NCBI GenBank assembly: GCA_944381535.1
Contig: CALWLN010000025.1
Location: forward strand, 1 to 64,000
Origin: an uncultured Lachnospiraceae bacterium
Lineage (GTDB): Bacteria; Bacillota; Clostridia; Lachnospirales; Lachnospiraceae
DNA: 64,000 nucleotides
Direction of reading: 5' to 3'
A program made the position numbers and the translations under genes. Below, in pieces: positions 44,777-53,148 of this stretch (positions are counted from its first letter, which is position 1; each line of letters starts with the position of its first letter). The notes under the pieces were generated by a model that worked only from the letters and a program-made list of their open reading frames with translations, ran no database searches and was not told the DNA's origin.

Positions 44777-46084
44777 CTAATTCAGTACGCCTACTATGGC
44801 GCTGCATTCCAGTTCCATATAATCCTCGCCGCTCTGGCGCAGGATTCTGATGGTGATCGTCTGTTCCGGCTGCAATTCCAAAAGCATCTGGGTATAGGCA
44901 TCCACCGTCAGGATTTCCTCCCCGTTCATAGCCACGATCACATCTCCCTCCTGGAGACCGGCCATCATAGCAGGCGATGAAAAGTTGGTTTCTACGCCCT
45001 TAATATATACGCCGTTTGGCAAGCCGTACTCCTCGGATATCTCATCGGTGACGGTACTCACCTTCAATCCCAGATACGGGATGGCTCTGCCATTGGATAA
45101 ATCCTCAATGATCTCCTTAAGCTCCGAGACGGACAGGGCCGTAATGGTATTTTGGCCGCCGGCATTGCCGTAGTTCTGGTTGATCACGCCCACCACTTCA
45201 CCGCTTAAGTTCAAAAGCACGCCGCTTCCCCTGGCGCTTCCGCCGATATCGGTGGTGAACACCGTATAATTGCTGTCCCAGGTGGACACCGTGTTATCTG
45301 AGGACGTGATCGTCCCCACATGAATCTCATAATTGGTTCCGAAGGGACTTCCGATGGCAATGACCACCGTCCCCTGGTTTACCGTCAGGGAGTTGCCCAA
45401 AACGGCAATTTCAATCTTATCCATGGTCTCCTGGGAAATCTCCTCAAGGGGCACGCTGAGTATGGCGATCCCGGTGTTTGCGTCGTATTTTTTCAGTGTC
45501 GCCGGCACCACATCGTCATTGATAAACGTAATGTTGATTCTCTCCGCATTGGCAATGACGCCCTGATCGGTGAGGATCAAAAGCTCCTGGCCGTTGTCGG
45601 CGATAATAATGCCGGAGGCCTGGTTTTCACTCTCATAGGCCGAATCAAACCAGTCCGTGTTGCTGGTAACTCCCGTTACCGTCACCACAGAGCGGTTCGC
45701 TTTCTTGCCAATGGCATATAGCTTATTCTGTAACAGCTGATAATCTGAAACCTCCAGCTCCTTTTCCACCACAACCTGTTCCACAGGCTCCTGGGTTTCC
45801 GACGAGTCCGTATCCGGCTCCTGCGAGTCATCCGGCTCCTGCCCGCTGTTTTCCTCCGGGTGTTCATCCTCCGGAAAATCCACGGTGGTATCAGGCTGCG
45901 GCTCTATCAGCTCTTCAAATTTGGGTTTTGCCACTACAAATGTCAGACACGAAATCAAGCCAAACAAAATCCCACAAAAAATAACCCATACAATTTTTTT
46001 CAGCAAACGGCGCTTATTGATGGGTTTCTCCTTGATTTTTTCTTTGATAAAAGAGAATTCCTGGTTATTGTCTCGTTCTTCCAT
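44777..46084 (-). CDS. HtrA-like protein with degenerate protease site
   Basis: A 435-residue protein: short cytoplasmic N-terminus, one membrane span (about 29-52), an acidic Pro/Glu/Asp linker (60-105), a trypsin-like domain (about 115-320) and a PDZ domain (330-420, YLGLKVSTVTDEIS to the end). In HtrA proteases the triad is TNxHV...TDLAV...GNSGG. Here the positions read LTDQGVI (His replaced by Gly175), NTGIAI (Asp replaced by Gly) and RGSGVL (Ser kept). It is therefore probably a non-catalytic, membrane-anchored PDZ scaffold. ATG 46084 has GGAGGG five bases away. Repeat elements B and C sit in its upstream region. Confidence 0.85.
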   Translation of the reverse strand: MEERDNNQEFSFIKEKIKEKPINKRRLLKKIVWVIFCGILFGLISCLTFVVAKPKFEELIEPQPDTTVDFPEDEHPEENSGQEPDDSQEPDTDSSETQEPVEQVVVEKELEVSDYQLLQNKLYAIGKKANRSVVTVTGVTSNTDWFDSAYESENQASGIIIADNGQELLILTDQGVIANAERINITFINDDVVPATLKKYDANTGIAILSVPLEEISQETMDKIEIAVLGNSLTVNQGTVVIAIGSPFGTNYEIHVGTITSSDNTVSTWDSNYTVFTTDIGGSARGSGVLLNLSGEVVGVINQNYGNAGGQNTITALSVSELKEIIEDLSNGRAIPYLGLKVSTVTDEISEEYGLPNGVYIKGVETNFSSPAMMAGLQEGDVIVAMNGEEILTVDAYTQMLLELQPEQTITIRILRQSGEDYMELECSAIVGVLN

Positions 46085-46170
46085 AAGCACCCTCCTAGAT
46101 GTTATTATACGTTTTTATCTCCCATGTTGCAAGATTTTTATTTTTGGGGTAAAATGTTCGTATAGGGCAG

Positions 46171-46453
46171 GTTGTTTTTCACGGGGGGCTTGATTTACAG
46201 GTTTTGTCTGGAGGTCGCCCTGGATGGCACATTTGTTCACGCAGACACGCTCCCGCTCTACAATAGAAAGCACGCTTTGCGAGCTTTCTATTGTCATAAA
46301 TTCAAGACGCAGCGGTACTAGGCTCGCCGCCCGCAAGCGGCCGGTTCGCCAAGTGCCGGCGTCTTGCAATGGTCTGCTTATAACAAATGTGCCATCCAGG
46401 GCTACGTTCCAGGCAAACGCCGGAAGAAGCGCAAATCCACCGTGAGAAATAAC
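46171..46453 (-). mobile_element. Snap-back repeat element, copy B
   Basis: Reverse-oriented relative of element A. A perfect 21-bp stem (46217-46237 with 46382-46402) encloses the same core in antisense (GCAGACACGCTC ... AAGTGCCGGCGTCTT ... GGTCTGC). Outer arms still pair: ends read GTTGTTTTTCACGG (left) and GTTATTTCTCACGG (right, reverse complement), like the ends of copy A. An extra perfect hairpin (ACAATAGAAAGC/GCTTTCTATTGT) is inserted in the core. No clear target duplication. It occupies the divergent promoter region of the HtrA-like gene and mutS2. Confidence 0.7.
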
Positions 46454-46457
46454 GAGG

Positions 46458-46696
46458 CGGGTGGTTTTCTGCATCGCAGATTTTTGGCTCCTTGGCGCTC
46501 TGCAAGAACGGAGCCCTGTCCGGCTCCTTTGCTCTAAGCAGACCCTCGAAAGACGCCGGCACTTAGCAAGCTGGCCCTATACAGGGGACAGCGCGCTTAG
46601 TGTCCGTTGCGTCTTGAGCGGAGCGGAAGCGTGTCTGCGTGAACAAAGGAGCCGGACAGGGCGGCCTCTTGCCACCCCCATGATCAAACACCCATT
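46458..46696 (+). mobile_element. Snap-back repeat element, copy C
   Basis: Same orientation as copy A. A perfect 19-bp stem (46513-46531 with 46644-46662) encloses the core: AAGCAGACC, AAGACGCCGGCACTTAGCAA, GCTTAG, TGCGTCTTGA, AGCGTGTCTGCG. The stem sequence differs from A and B but is fully compensated. The 8-bp TAACGAGG occurs directly at 46450-46457 and 46697-46704, consistent with a target-site duplication. The 46091-46713 gap is filled by B and C; no gene is seen. The mutS2 ATG is 10 bases past the second direct repeat. Confidence 0.7.
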
Positions 46697-46713
46697 TAAC
46701 GAGGACACCAACC

Positions 46714-49089
46714 ATGAATGAAAAAGCACTACGCACTTTAGAATACAACAAAATCATCACACTCCTCACCGAGCAGGCCACCAGCCAGTCCGGCAAGGAG
46801 CTCTGCAAAAATTTAAAACCCTCCACCGACCTTACGGCTATCCGGCTGGCCCAGCGGCAGACCGGAGACGCCCTGACCCGTATTTATCAGAAGGGCTCCC
46901 TGTCCTTTGCCGGGAACCATGATATGGGCGCCTCCATCAAGCGGCTGGAAATCGGCGGCACCCTGGGGATCGAGGAATTCCTGCGGCTCTGCTCCCTCCT
47001 GGAGGTGGCAAAGCGGGCAAAGGCATACTCTCGCAAGGACCGGGATGATGAAAACGAGGATTCCTTAGACGGCTTCTTCTCCCAAATCGAGCCCCTGACG
47101 CCTCTCCACGAGGAAATCCGCCGCATCATTTTATCGGAGGATGAGATTGCGGACGACGCAAGTCCCACCTTAAGAAATATCCGCCGTTCCATCCGGGCCA
47201 CCAACGACAAGATACGGACCCAGATGAGCTCCATGTTAAACGGCTCCGCCAGAACCTATCTCCAGGACGCCGTCATTACCATGCGCAACGGCCGCTACTG
47301 TCTGCCGGTGAAGGCGGAATCCAAGGGCCAGGTGCCGGGCATGATCCACGACCAGTCCTCCACCGGCTCCACGGTATTCATCGAGCCCATGGCAGTGGTA
47401 AAATTAAATAACGACTTAAAAGAACTGTTTTTAAAGGAGCAGGAGGAAATCGAAATCATCCTGGCGAACCTGAGCGAGCGGGCAGCACAGGACGCCCCGG
47501 CCATCCGGGAGAATCACAGGATTCTGACCCAGCTGGATTTTATTTTCGCAAAGGCTTCTCTGGCCAAAAGCTACAACGGCACGGCCCCTGCTTTTAATAC
47601 GGAAGGAAAGATCCGGATCCGCAAGGGACGCCACCCTCTGCTGGACCCCCGCAAGGTGGTGCCCATAGACATTCATCTGGGGGAGGATTTCACACAGCTG
47701 ATCGTCACCGGGCCCAACACCGGCGGAAAAACCGTGTCCTTAAAGACGGTGGGGCTCTTTACGCTGATGGGCCAGGCAGGGCTTCACATTCCCGCCGGGG
47801 ATCGGTCCCAGCTTGCGGTCTTTGATGATGTGTACGCGGACATCGGGGATGAGCAAAGTATTGAACAGAGCTTAAGCACCTTCTCCTCCCACATGACCAA
47901 CATTATCTCCATTTTAGACAAGGTATCCTACAATTCCCTGGTGCTCCTTGACGAACTCTGCGCCGGCACGGATCCCACCGAGGGCGCGGCTCTGGCCATT
48001 TCTATTCTGTCCCGGCTGCGGGAGATGGGAGTGCGCGCCATGGCCACCACCCACTACAGCGAGCTCAAGGTATATGCCTTGTCCACCCCCGGAGTGGAGA
48101 ATGCCTGCTGCGAATTTTCTGTGGAGACCTTAAGCCCCACCTACCGGCTGTTGATCGGTGTTCCCGGGAAAAGCAACGCCTTTGCCATTTCCGGCAAGCT
48201 GGGACTTGGCGCGGACATCATTGCCGACGCCAGAAGCCGTATGGACGCCCAGGACGAGAGCTTCGAGGACTTGATTTCCGATTTGGAGGCCAACCGGGTG
48301 ACCATCGAGCAGGAAAAACTGGAAATTGAGCAGTACAAGGCCCAAGTAGAAGAGTTAAAGAAAAAATTAGAGCAGAAGCAGGAACGCCTGGACAGCCAGA
48401 GGGACAAAATCCTCCGCCAGGCCAACGAGGAGGCCCTGGCCATTCTCCGGGAAGCCAAGGAGGTGGCCGATACCACCATCAAGAATTTCCACAAGTTCGG
48501 CAAGGCCAACATCTCCGCCAAGGAGATGGAGCAGGAGCGGGACCGTCTCCGGGAGAAGATCGGCAAGGCCGAGAAGGGCGTGTCACTGAAACAGAACGCC
48601 GCCCCCGAGAACCACAAGGTTCCCAAGAATCTTCGTATCGGAGATTCCGTAAAGGTACTGAGCATGAACCTTAAGGGCACCGTCCACACGCTTCCCAACG
48701 AAAAGGGAGATCTGTACGTGCAGATGGGAATTCTCCGCTCCCTTGTGAACGTGAAGGACCTGGTGCTGTTAGAGGAAGCCCCCGCAGCCGGAAACAAGGC
48801 CAAATCCACCGGCACCGGGAAACTGAAGATGAGCAAGTCCTTAAGTGTCTCCACCGAACTCAATCTCATCGGCAGGACCACCGACGAGGCCATCGCCCTG
48901 CTGGACAAATACTTAGACGACGCCTACCTGGCCCATATGCCCTCGGTTCGTATTGTCCACGGCAAGGGCACCGGAGCCCTGCGCAACGCCGTCCACAACC
49001 ATTTAAAACGGCTGAAATATGTGAAATCCTTCCGCCTGGGAGAATTTGGCGAGGGAGATTCCGGCGTGACCATCGTGGAATTTAAGTAA
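46714..49089 (+). CDS. mutS2: Endonuclease MutS2
   Basis: A 791-residue MutS2: helical core/clamp (1-300), ATPase domain with Walker A GPNTGGKTVSLKTVGL (about 332-347), DELCAGTDPTEGAAL and ATTHYSELK, a coiled coil (about 515-600, EQEKLEIEQYKAQVEELKKK), a KOW-like patch and a C-terminal Smr nuclease domain with VRIVHGKGTGALRNAV. MutS2 acts against recombination and on stalled, collided ribosomes rather than in mismatch repair. Length and domains are complete. Its upstream DNA is entirely repeat elements B and C, so its promoter must lie within or be supplied by element C. Confidence 0.95.
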   Translation: MNEKALRTLEYNKIITLLTEQATSQSGKELCKNLKPSTDLTAIRLAQRQTGDALTRIYQKGSLSFAGNHDMGASIKRLEIGGTLGIEEFLRLCSLLEVAKRAKAYSRKDRDDENEDSLDGFFSQIEPLTPLHEEIRRIILSEDEIADDASPTLRNIRRSIRATNDKIRTQMSSMLNGSARTYLQDAVITMRNGRYCLPVKAESKGQVPGMIHDQSSTGSTVFIEPMAVVKLNNDLKELFLKEQEEIEIILANLSERAAQDAPAIRENHRILTQLDFIFAKASLAKSYNGTAPAFNTEGKIRIRKGRHPLLDPRKVVPIDIHLGEDFTQLIVTGPNTGGKTVSLKTVGLFTLMGQAGLHIPAGDRSQLAVFDDVYADIGDEQSIEQSLSTFSSHMTNIISILDKVSYNSLVLLDELCAGTDPTEGAALAISILSRLREMGVRAMATTHYSELKVYALSTPGVENACCEFSVETLSPTYRLLIGVPGKSNAFAISGKLGLGADIIADARSRMDAQDESFEDLISDLEANRVTIEQEKLEIEQYKAQVEELKKKLEQKQERLDSQRDKILRQANEEALAILREAKEVADTTIKNFHKFGKANISAKEMEQERDRLREKIGKAEKGVSLKQNAAPENHKVPKNLRIGDSVKVLSMNLKGTVHTLPNEKGDLYVQMGILRSLVNVKDLVLLEEAPAAGNKAKSTGTGKLKMSKSLSVSTELNLIGRTTDEAIALLDKYLDDAYLAHMPSVRIVHGKGTGALRNAVHNHLKRLKYVKSFRLGEFGEGDSGVTIVEFK

Positions 49090-49153
49090 TCAAATGCCGG
49101 CGCTGCCCGGCAAAAACCAGACAGAATACTACAAGCCCAAAGGAGAAAAAACT

Positions 49154-49852
49154 ATGGTAGCAAAACAAAAAATCCTCATTGTAGATGATGATGTAAATAT
49201 TGCGGAACTGATTTCCCTGTATCTCACCAAGGAGTGCTATGACACCCGGATGGTCCACGACGGCGAGGAGGCCTTAAAGGAATTTAAGCAGTACCAGCCC
49301 AATCTGATTTTGCTGGACCTAATGCTTCCGGGCATCGACGGCTATCAAGTCTGCCGGGAGATCCGCACCAAGTCCAACGTCCCCATCATCATGCTCTCCG
49401 CCAAAGGCGAGATTTTTGACAAGGTGCTTGGCCTGGAGCTGGGCGCGGACGACTACATTATGAAGCCCTTCGACTCCAAGGAACTGGTGGCCCGGGTCAA
49501 AGCCGTATTGCGCCGGTATCAGCCGGTAAAGCAGGCGGAAACAAACCCGGATATTAAAATGGTGGAGTACCCGGATCTGATCATCAACCAGACCAACTAC
49601 TCCGTTGTTTACTGCGGCAAGACCATCGACATGCCCCCCAAAGAGCTGGAGCTTTTATATTTTCTGGCCTCCTCCCCCAATCAGGTCTTTACCAGAGAAC
49701 AGCTTTTAGACCATATCTGGGGCTATGAATATATCGGGGACACCCGGACCGTGGATGTTCATGTAAAGCGGCTTCGGGAAAAAATCAAGGACCATGATTC
49801 CTGGAGTCTGGCGACGGTCTGGGGCATTGGTTATAAATTTGAGGTGAAATAA
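49154..49852 (+). CDS. OmpR-family response regulator
   Basis: A 232-residue regulator: receiver with DDD near residue 10, LILLDLMLPGIDGYQ (phospho-Asp) and DYIMKPFDSKE, then a winged helix with PPKELELLYFLASSPNQVFTREQ and TRTVDVHVKRLREKI. The ATG at 49154 follows AAAGGAGAAAAAAC; a start at 49094 would overlap the mutS2 end region without a site. It directly precedes its kinase, and lies 64 bases after mutS2. The target is not deducible. Confidence 0.93.
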   Translation: MVAKQKILIVDDDVNIAELISLYLTKECYDTRMVHDGEEALKEFKQYQPNLILLDLMLPGIDGYQVCREIRTKSNVPIIMLSAKGEIFDKVLGLELGADDYIMKPFDSKELVARVKAVLRRYQPVKQAETNPDIKMVEYPDLIINQTNYSVVYCGKTIDMPPKELELLYFLASSPNQVFTREQLLDHIWGYEYIGDTRTVDVHVKRLREKIKDHDSWSLATVWGIGYKFEVK

Positions 49853-51265
49853 TTGAAATCAACCCTTTATTTGAAATTTCTGGCAGGCTACGTGATTTTT
49901 GGCATCCTGGGTTTCCTCATTGTCACCACTTACACCTCCCAGCAGACCTATCAGTACACGGAGGAGTCGGCGGCGGATGACCTCTACCGGGAGGCCAATA
50001 CCATCGCCACCAGCTATGCCCAAAGCTATTATAAAAATGAACTGACATTGGCGGACATCCAAGAGCACCTTGCAGCCATTGACGCATACCTCAACGCTTC
50101 CATCTGGATTGTGGACCCCCAGGGAGAACTCCTGATCAACTCCCGGGCACAAACTTCAGACAATCCCCCCGTGCGCATTGACGATTTTTCCATTACCAGC
50201 TTCGGAACCCGTTACTACCAGATTGGAACCTTTTACGGCACCTTAAGCCAGGAGTCCCTGACCGTATACTCCCCCATTATCATTGACTACAAGGTGCATG
50301 GCTACGTGCTGATACATAAGCCCATGTCACAGATTACCCGCTACAGTAATGGATTTATCAACATTTCCTATACGTCCCTGGCCTTGATCTTTCTGTGCTC
50401 CCTGGTGGTCCTTGGGGTATTCACCTTTGTGATATATCTCCCCATCCGCCGGATCACACGCTCGGCCAAAGCCTACTCTGCGGGAAATTATGACAACAAA
50501 ATAAAAGTCCATTCCAACGATGAACTGGGCTATATGGCTGCTTCCTTAAATTATATGGCCTCGGAGCTCCATTCCCTGGAGGACGACCAGCGGAAATTTA
50601 TCGCCAATGTATCCCACGATTTCCGCTCCCCCCTAACCTCCATCAAGGGATACATTGAAGCCATCATGGACGGAACCATTCCCCATGAAATACAGGATAA
50701 ATACTTAAACATCATTCTGATGGAAACGGAGCGGCTGAATAAGCTGACGCAGAGTATGCTGGAGCTTAACAAGTACGGAGCCCACGGCGCCATGCTGGAT
50801 GTGAGCCCCTTTGATATCAACAATACGATCAAGATGACCGTTCAGACCTTTGAAGGGACCTGCACCCAGAAAAAAATTTCCTTCGAGCTGATCCTCACCG
50901 GGGAGACGCTGTTTGTGAACGCGGATATGAGCAAGATTCAGCAGGTGCTGTACAACCTTATCGACAACGCCATTAAATTCAGCCATGCGGACTCCACCAT
51001 CACCATCGAGACCACCGAGCGGAACGATAAGGTGTTCATCTCCGTAAAAGACACCGGCATCGGAATTCCCAAGGACAGTCTGAAAAAAATCTGGGAGCGG
51101 TTCTACAAGACGGATGCCTCCCGGGGCAAGGATAAGAGGGGGACCGGTCTTGGCCTGGCCATTGTAAAAGAAATCATCCAGGCCCACAATGAAAATATCA
51201 ACGTCATCAGTACCGAAGGGGTGGGGACGGAATTTATCTTTACACTGCCTCTGGGAGAGCAGTAA
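49853..51265 (+). CDS. Sensor histidine kinase
   Basis: A 470-residue kinase starting with TTG right after the regulator's TAA, with GAGGTG six bases upstream: coupled translation. TM1 (about 8-28), extracytoplasmic domain (about 30-170), TM2 (about 172-197), HAMP (IRRITRSAKAYSAGNYDN), HisKA NVSHDFRSPLTSIKGYIEA, and HATPase with NLIDNAIKFSH, DTGIGIPKDSL and GTGLGLAIVKEI. Followed by a strong terminator, so the RR-HK pair is a closed operon. Similar in layout to ResE/WalK-class kinases but without a PAS domain. Confidence 0.93.
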   Translation: MKSTLYLKFLAGYVIFGILGFLIVTTYTSQQTYQYTEESAADDLYREANTIATSYAQSYYKNELTLADIQEHLAAIDAYLNASIWIVDPQGELLINSRAQTSDNPPVRIDDFSITSFGTRYYQIGTFYGTLSQESLTVYSPIIIDYKVHGYVLIHKPMSQITRYSNGFINISYTSLALIFLCSLVVLGVFTFVIYLPIRRITRSAKAYSAGNYDNKIKVHSNDELGYMAASLNYMASELHSLEDDQRKFIANVSHDFRSPLTSIKGYIEAIMDGTIPHEIQDKYLNIILMETERLNKLTQSMLELNKYGAHGAMLDVSPFDINNTIKMTVQTFEGTCTQKKISFELILTGETLFVNADMSKIQQVLYNLIDNAIKFSHADSTITIETTERNDKVFISVKDTGIGIPKDSLKKIWERFYKTDASRGKDKRGTGLGLAIVKEIIQAHNENINVISTEGVGTEFIFTLPLGEQ

Positions 51266-51276
51266 TACAATCACGC

Positions 51277-51326
51277 AAAATGGCTGCCGCCGGCGCTGAA
51301 ATACATGCCGGCCGCAGCCATTTTTT
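51277..51326. terminator. Bidirectional terminator between the HK gene and the ABC exporter
   Basis: AAAATGGCTGC at 51278-51288 pairs with GCAGCCATTTT at 51314-51324, extended by a GC-rich inner part (GCCGGC/GCCGGC); T tracts on both strands. Confidence 0.85.
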
Positions 51327-51349
51327 CAAAATTATCGGAACAGGAACCA

Positions 51350-53146
51350 CTAGCTGACCTCGTTCTTCAGAAAATCAAACTGGGAGATATACAGCTTATA
51401 ATATTCTCCCCGCAGCTTCAGCAGCTCTTCATGATTTCCCCGCTCCAGAATATCACCTTTATCCACATAGAGAATACAGTCCGCATTCTGTATGGTGGAC
51501 AGCCGGTGGGCAATGACGAAGGAGGTGCGCCCTTCCAGCAGTCGATTCAAGCCCTTTTGCAGCAAAAGTTCCGTCTCCGTGTCGATGCTGGAGGTCGCCT
51601 CGTCCAGAATGAGAATCTTGGGGTCTGCAAGTAAAGCTCTTGCAAAGGAGATAAGCTGTCTTTGTCCGGCTGATAAGCCGCTGCCCCGCTCATTGACATA
51701 AGTATAATAGCCATTCTCCATATTGCTGATAAAGTCATGGGCGCAGACAATTTTTGCCGCCTCCATCACCTGCTCGTCGGTAGCTTCCCGGTTGCCATAG
51801 CGGATGTTGTCCATAATGGTCCCCGCAAAGATAAAGCTGTCCTGCATCATCACGCCCATCTGGGAGCGCAGGGAATGAATGATCACCTTGGAGATATCCA
51901 CGCCGTCAATGTAAATGGTTCCTGAATCCACATTGTAGAAACGGCTGACCAGATTCACAATGGTAGATTTTCCGGCTCCGGTAGGGCCGACGATGGCGTA
52001 GGTCTCTCCCTGCTTCATCTTAAAATTGATGTTTTTCAGAATCGGATGACCCTCCTCGTAGCTAAAGCAGACGTTCTCAAAGGTCACGTCTCCATGAATG
52101 GGCGGCATCTCTGTAGCCCCGGGCGCGTCCTTTACATTTACCGGCTCATCTATGGTCTCAAAAATACGCTCCAGATAAGAAATGGCCGTAAGCAGGGAGT
52201 TATAGAAGGAGGCCAGGGTATTGATGGGAGCCCAGAACCTGCCGATATAGGAGGTGAACAAAATCAAGGTTCCTACGGTCAGAGGCAGATTCGGAGCCAG
52301 AATCCAGCGTATACCCAGGACATAAATGAAAGCCGTGGTAGCCGAGGAAATGATCTCCACACTGGGGCCCAGGGTAAAGTTGTATATCACTGCCCGCATC
52401 CAGGAACTGCGGTATCCTCCACTCAAATTATTAAAAATACCCGTGTTTTCCCGCTCACGCACAAAGGACTGGGTGACCCGTATACCATTGATGCTCTCCG
52501 CAATATAGGCATTGAGGTTGGACTGCTTGTTGGACTGAATCTGCCATGCCCGGCGCTGTTTCCTTTTTATGAAAATGATAACAGTAGCCAGAACCGGCAG
52601 GCCGCACAGGCAAACCAGCGTCAGCTTTACATCGCAGACAAACATAAATATCAGAATAAAAAACAGGTTGCATAAATCGGTAATGGTGTTTACAATACCG
52701 TTGCTTAAAAGGTCGCTCAAACTGTTCACATAGTTGACCACCCGCACCTGAATTTTTCCATGAGGACGGTCATCGTAATAGGAGAAGGGCAGCTCCTGCA
52801 AATGGCAAAAAATATCGGAGCGGATAGCGTGAATGATATTCTGGCCGATCACGCTCATATTTTTCACCTTCAGACGCAGAGCCAGGGCCGAGTAACAGGC
52901 AATGCACAAGGTCAAACCGCTGACAAGGAAAATTTTATTCATATCCTTATTTGGAATGTAAATGTCCATCATCCGTTGAACGAATATCGGAACCACCATG
53001 CCAAGAGCACTGGCGGAAAGCATCAAAATAATGACGCCGGCCATCTTCATTTTGTAGGGTGAGATGTAGTGAGCCAACCGCTTCAACTGGTTGATATCAA
53101 AGCTCTCCTCCAAAACCTCATCCATATCGTATCGATTCCGTGCCAT
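51350..53146 (-). CDS. ABC exporter half-transporter (canonical site)
   Basis: A 598-residue fusion of a six-helix membrane domain (about 30-320) and an ATPase domain (about 350-598): Walker A GPTGAGKSTIVNLV, signature GLSAGQRQLISFARALL, Walker B ILILDEATSSID, H-loop IAHRLSTI. All catalytic residues are standard. It begins two bases after the preceding half-transporter, so the two form a heterodimeric exporter of the LmrCD/BmrCD type that expels drugs, lipids or peptides. The substrate is unknown. Confidence 0.92.
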   Translation of the reverse strand: MARNRYDMDEVLEESFDINQLKRLAHYISPYKMKMAGVIILMLSASALGMVVPIFVQRMMDIYIPNKDMNKIFLVSGLTLCIACYSALALRLKVKNMSVIGQNIIHAIRSDIFCHLQELPFSYYDDRPHGKIQVRVVNYVNSLSDLLSNGIVNTITDLCNLFFILIFMFVCDVKLTLVCLCGLPVLATVIIFIKRKQRRAWQIQSNKQSNLNAYIAESINGIRVTQSFVRERENTGIFNNLSGGYRSSWMRAVIYNFTLGPSVEIISSATTAFIYVLGIRWILAPNLPLTVGTLILFTSYIGRFWAPINTLASFYNSLLTAISYLERIFETIDEPVNVKDAPGATEMPPIHGDVTFENVCFSYEEGHPILKNINFKMKQGETYAIVGPTGAGKSTIVNLVSRFYNVDSGTIYIDGVDISKVIIHSLRSQMGVMMQDSFIFAGTIMDNIRYGNREATDEQVMEAAKIVCAHDFISNMENGYYTYVNERGSGLSAGQRQLISFARALLADPKILILDEATSSIDTETELLLQKGLNRLLEGRTSFVIAHRLSTIQNADCILYVDKGDILERGNHEELLKLRGEYYKLYISQFDFLKNEVS

Positions 53147-53148
53147 GG

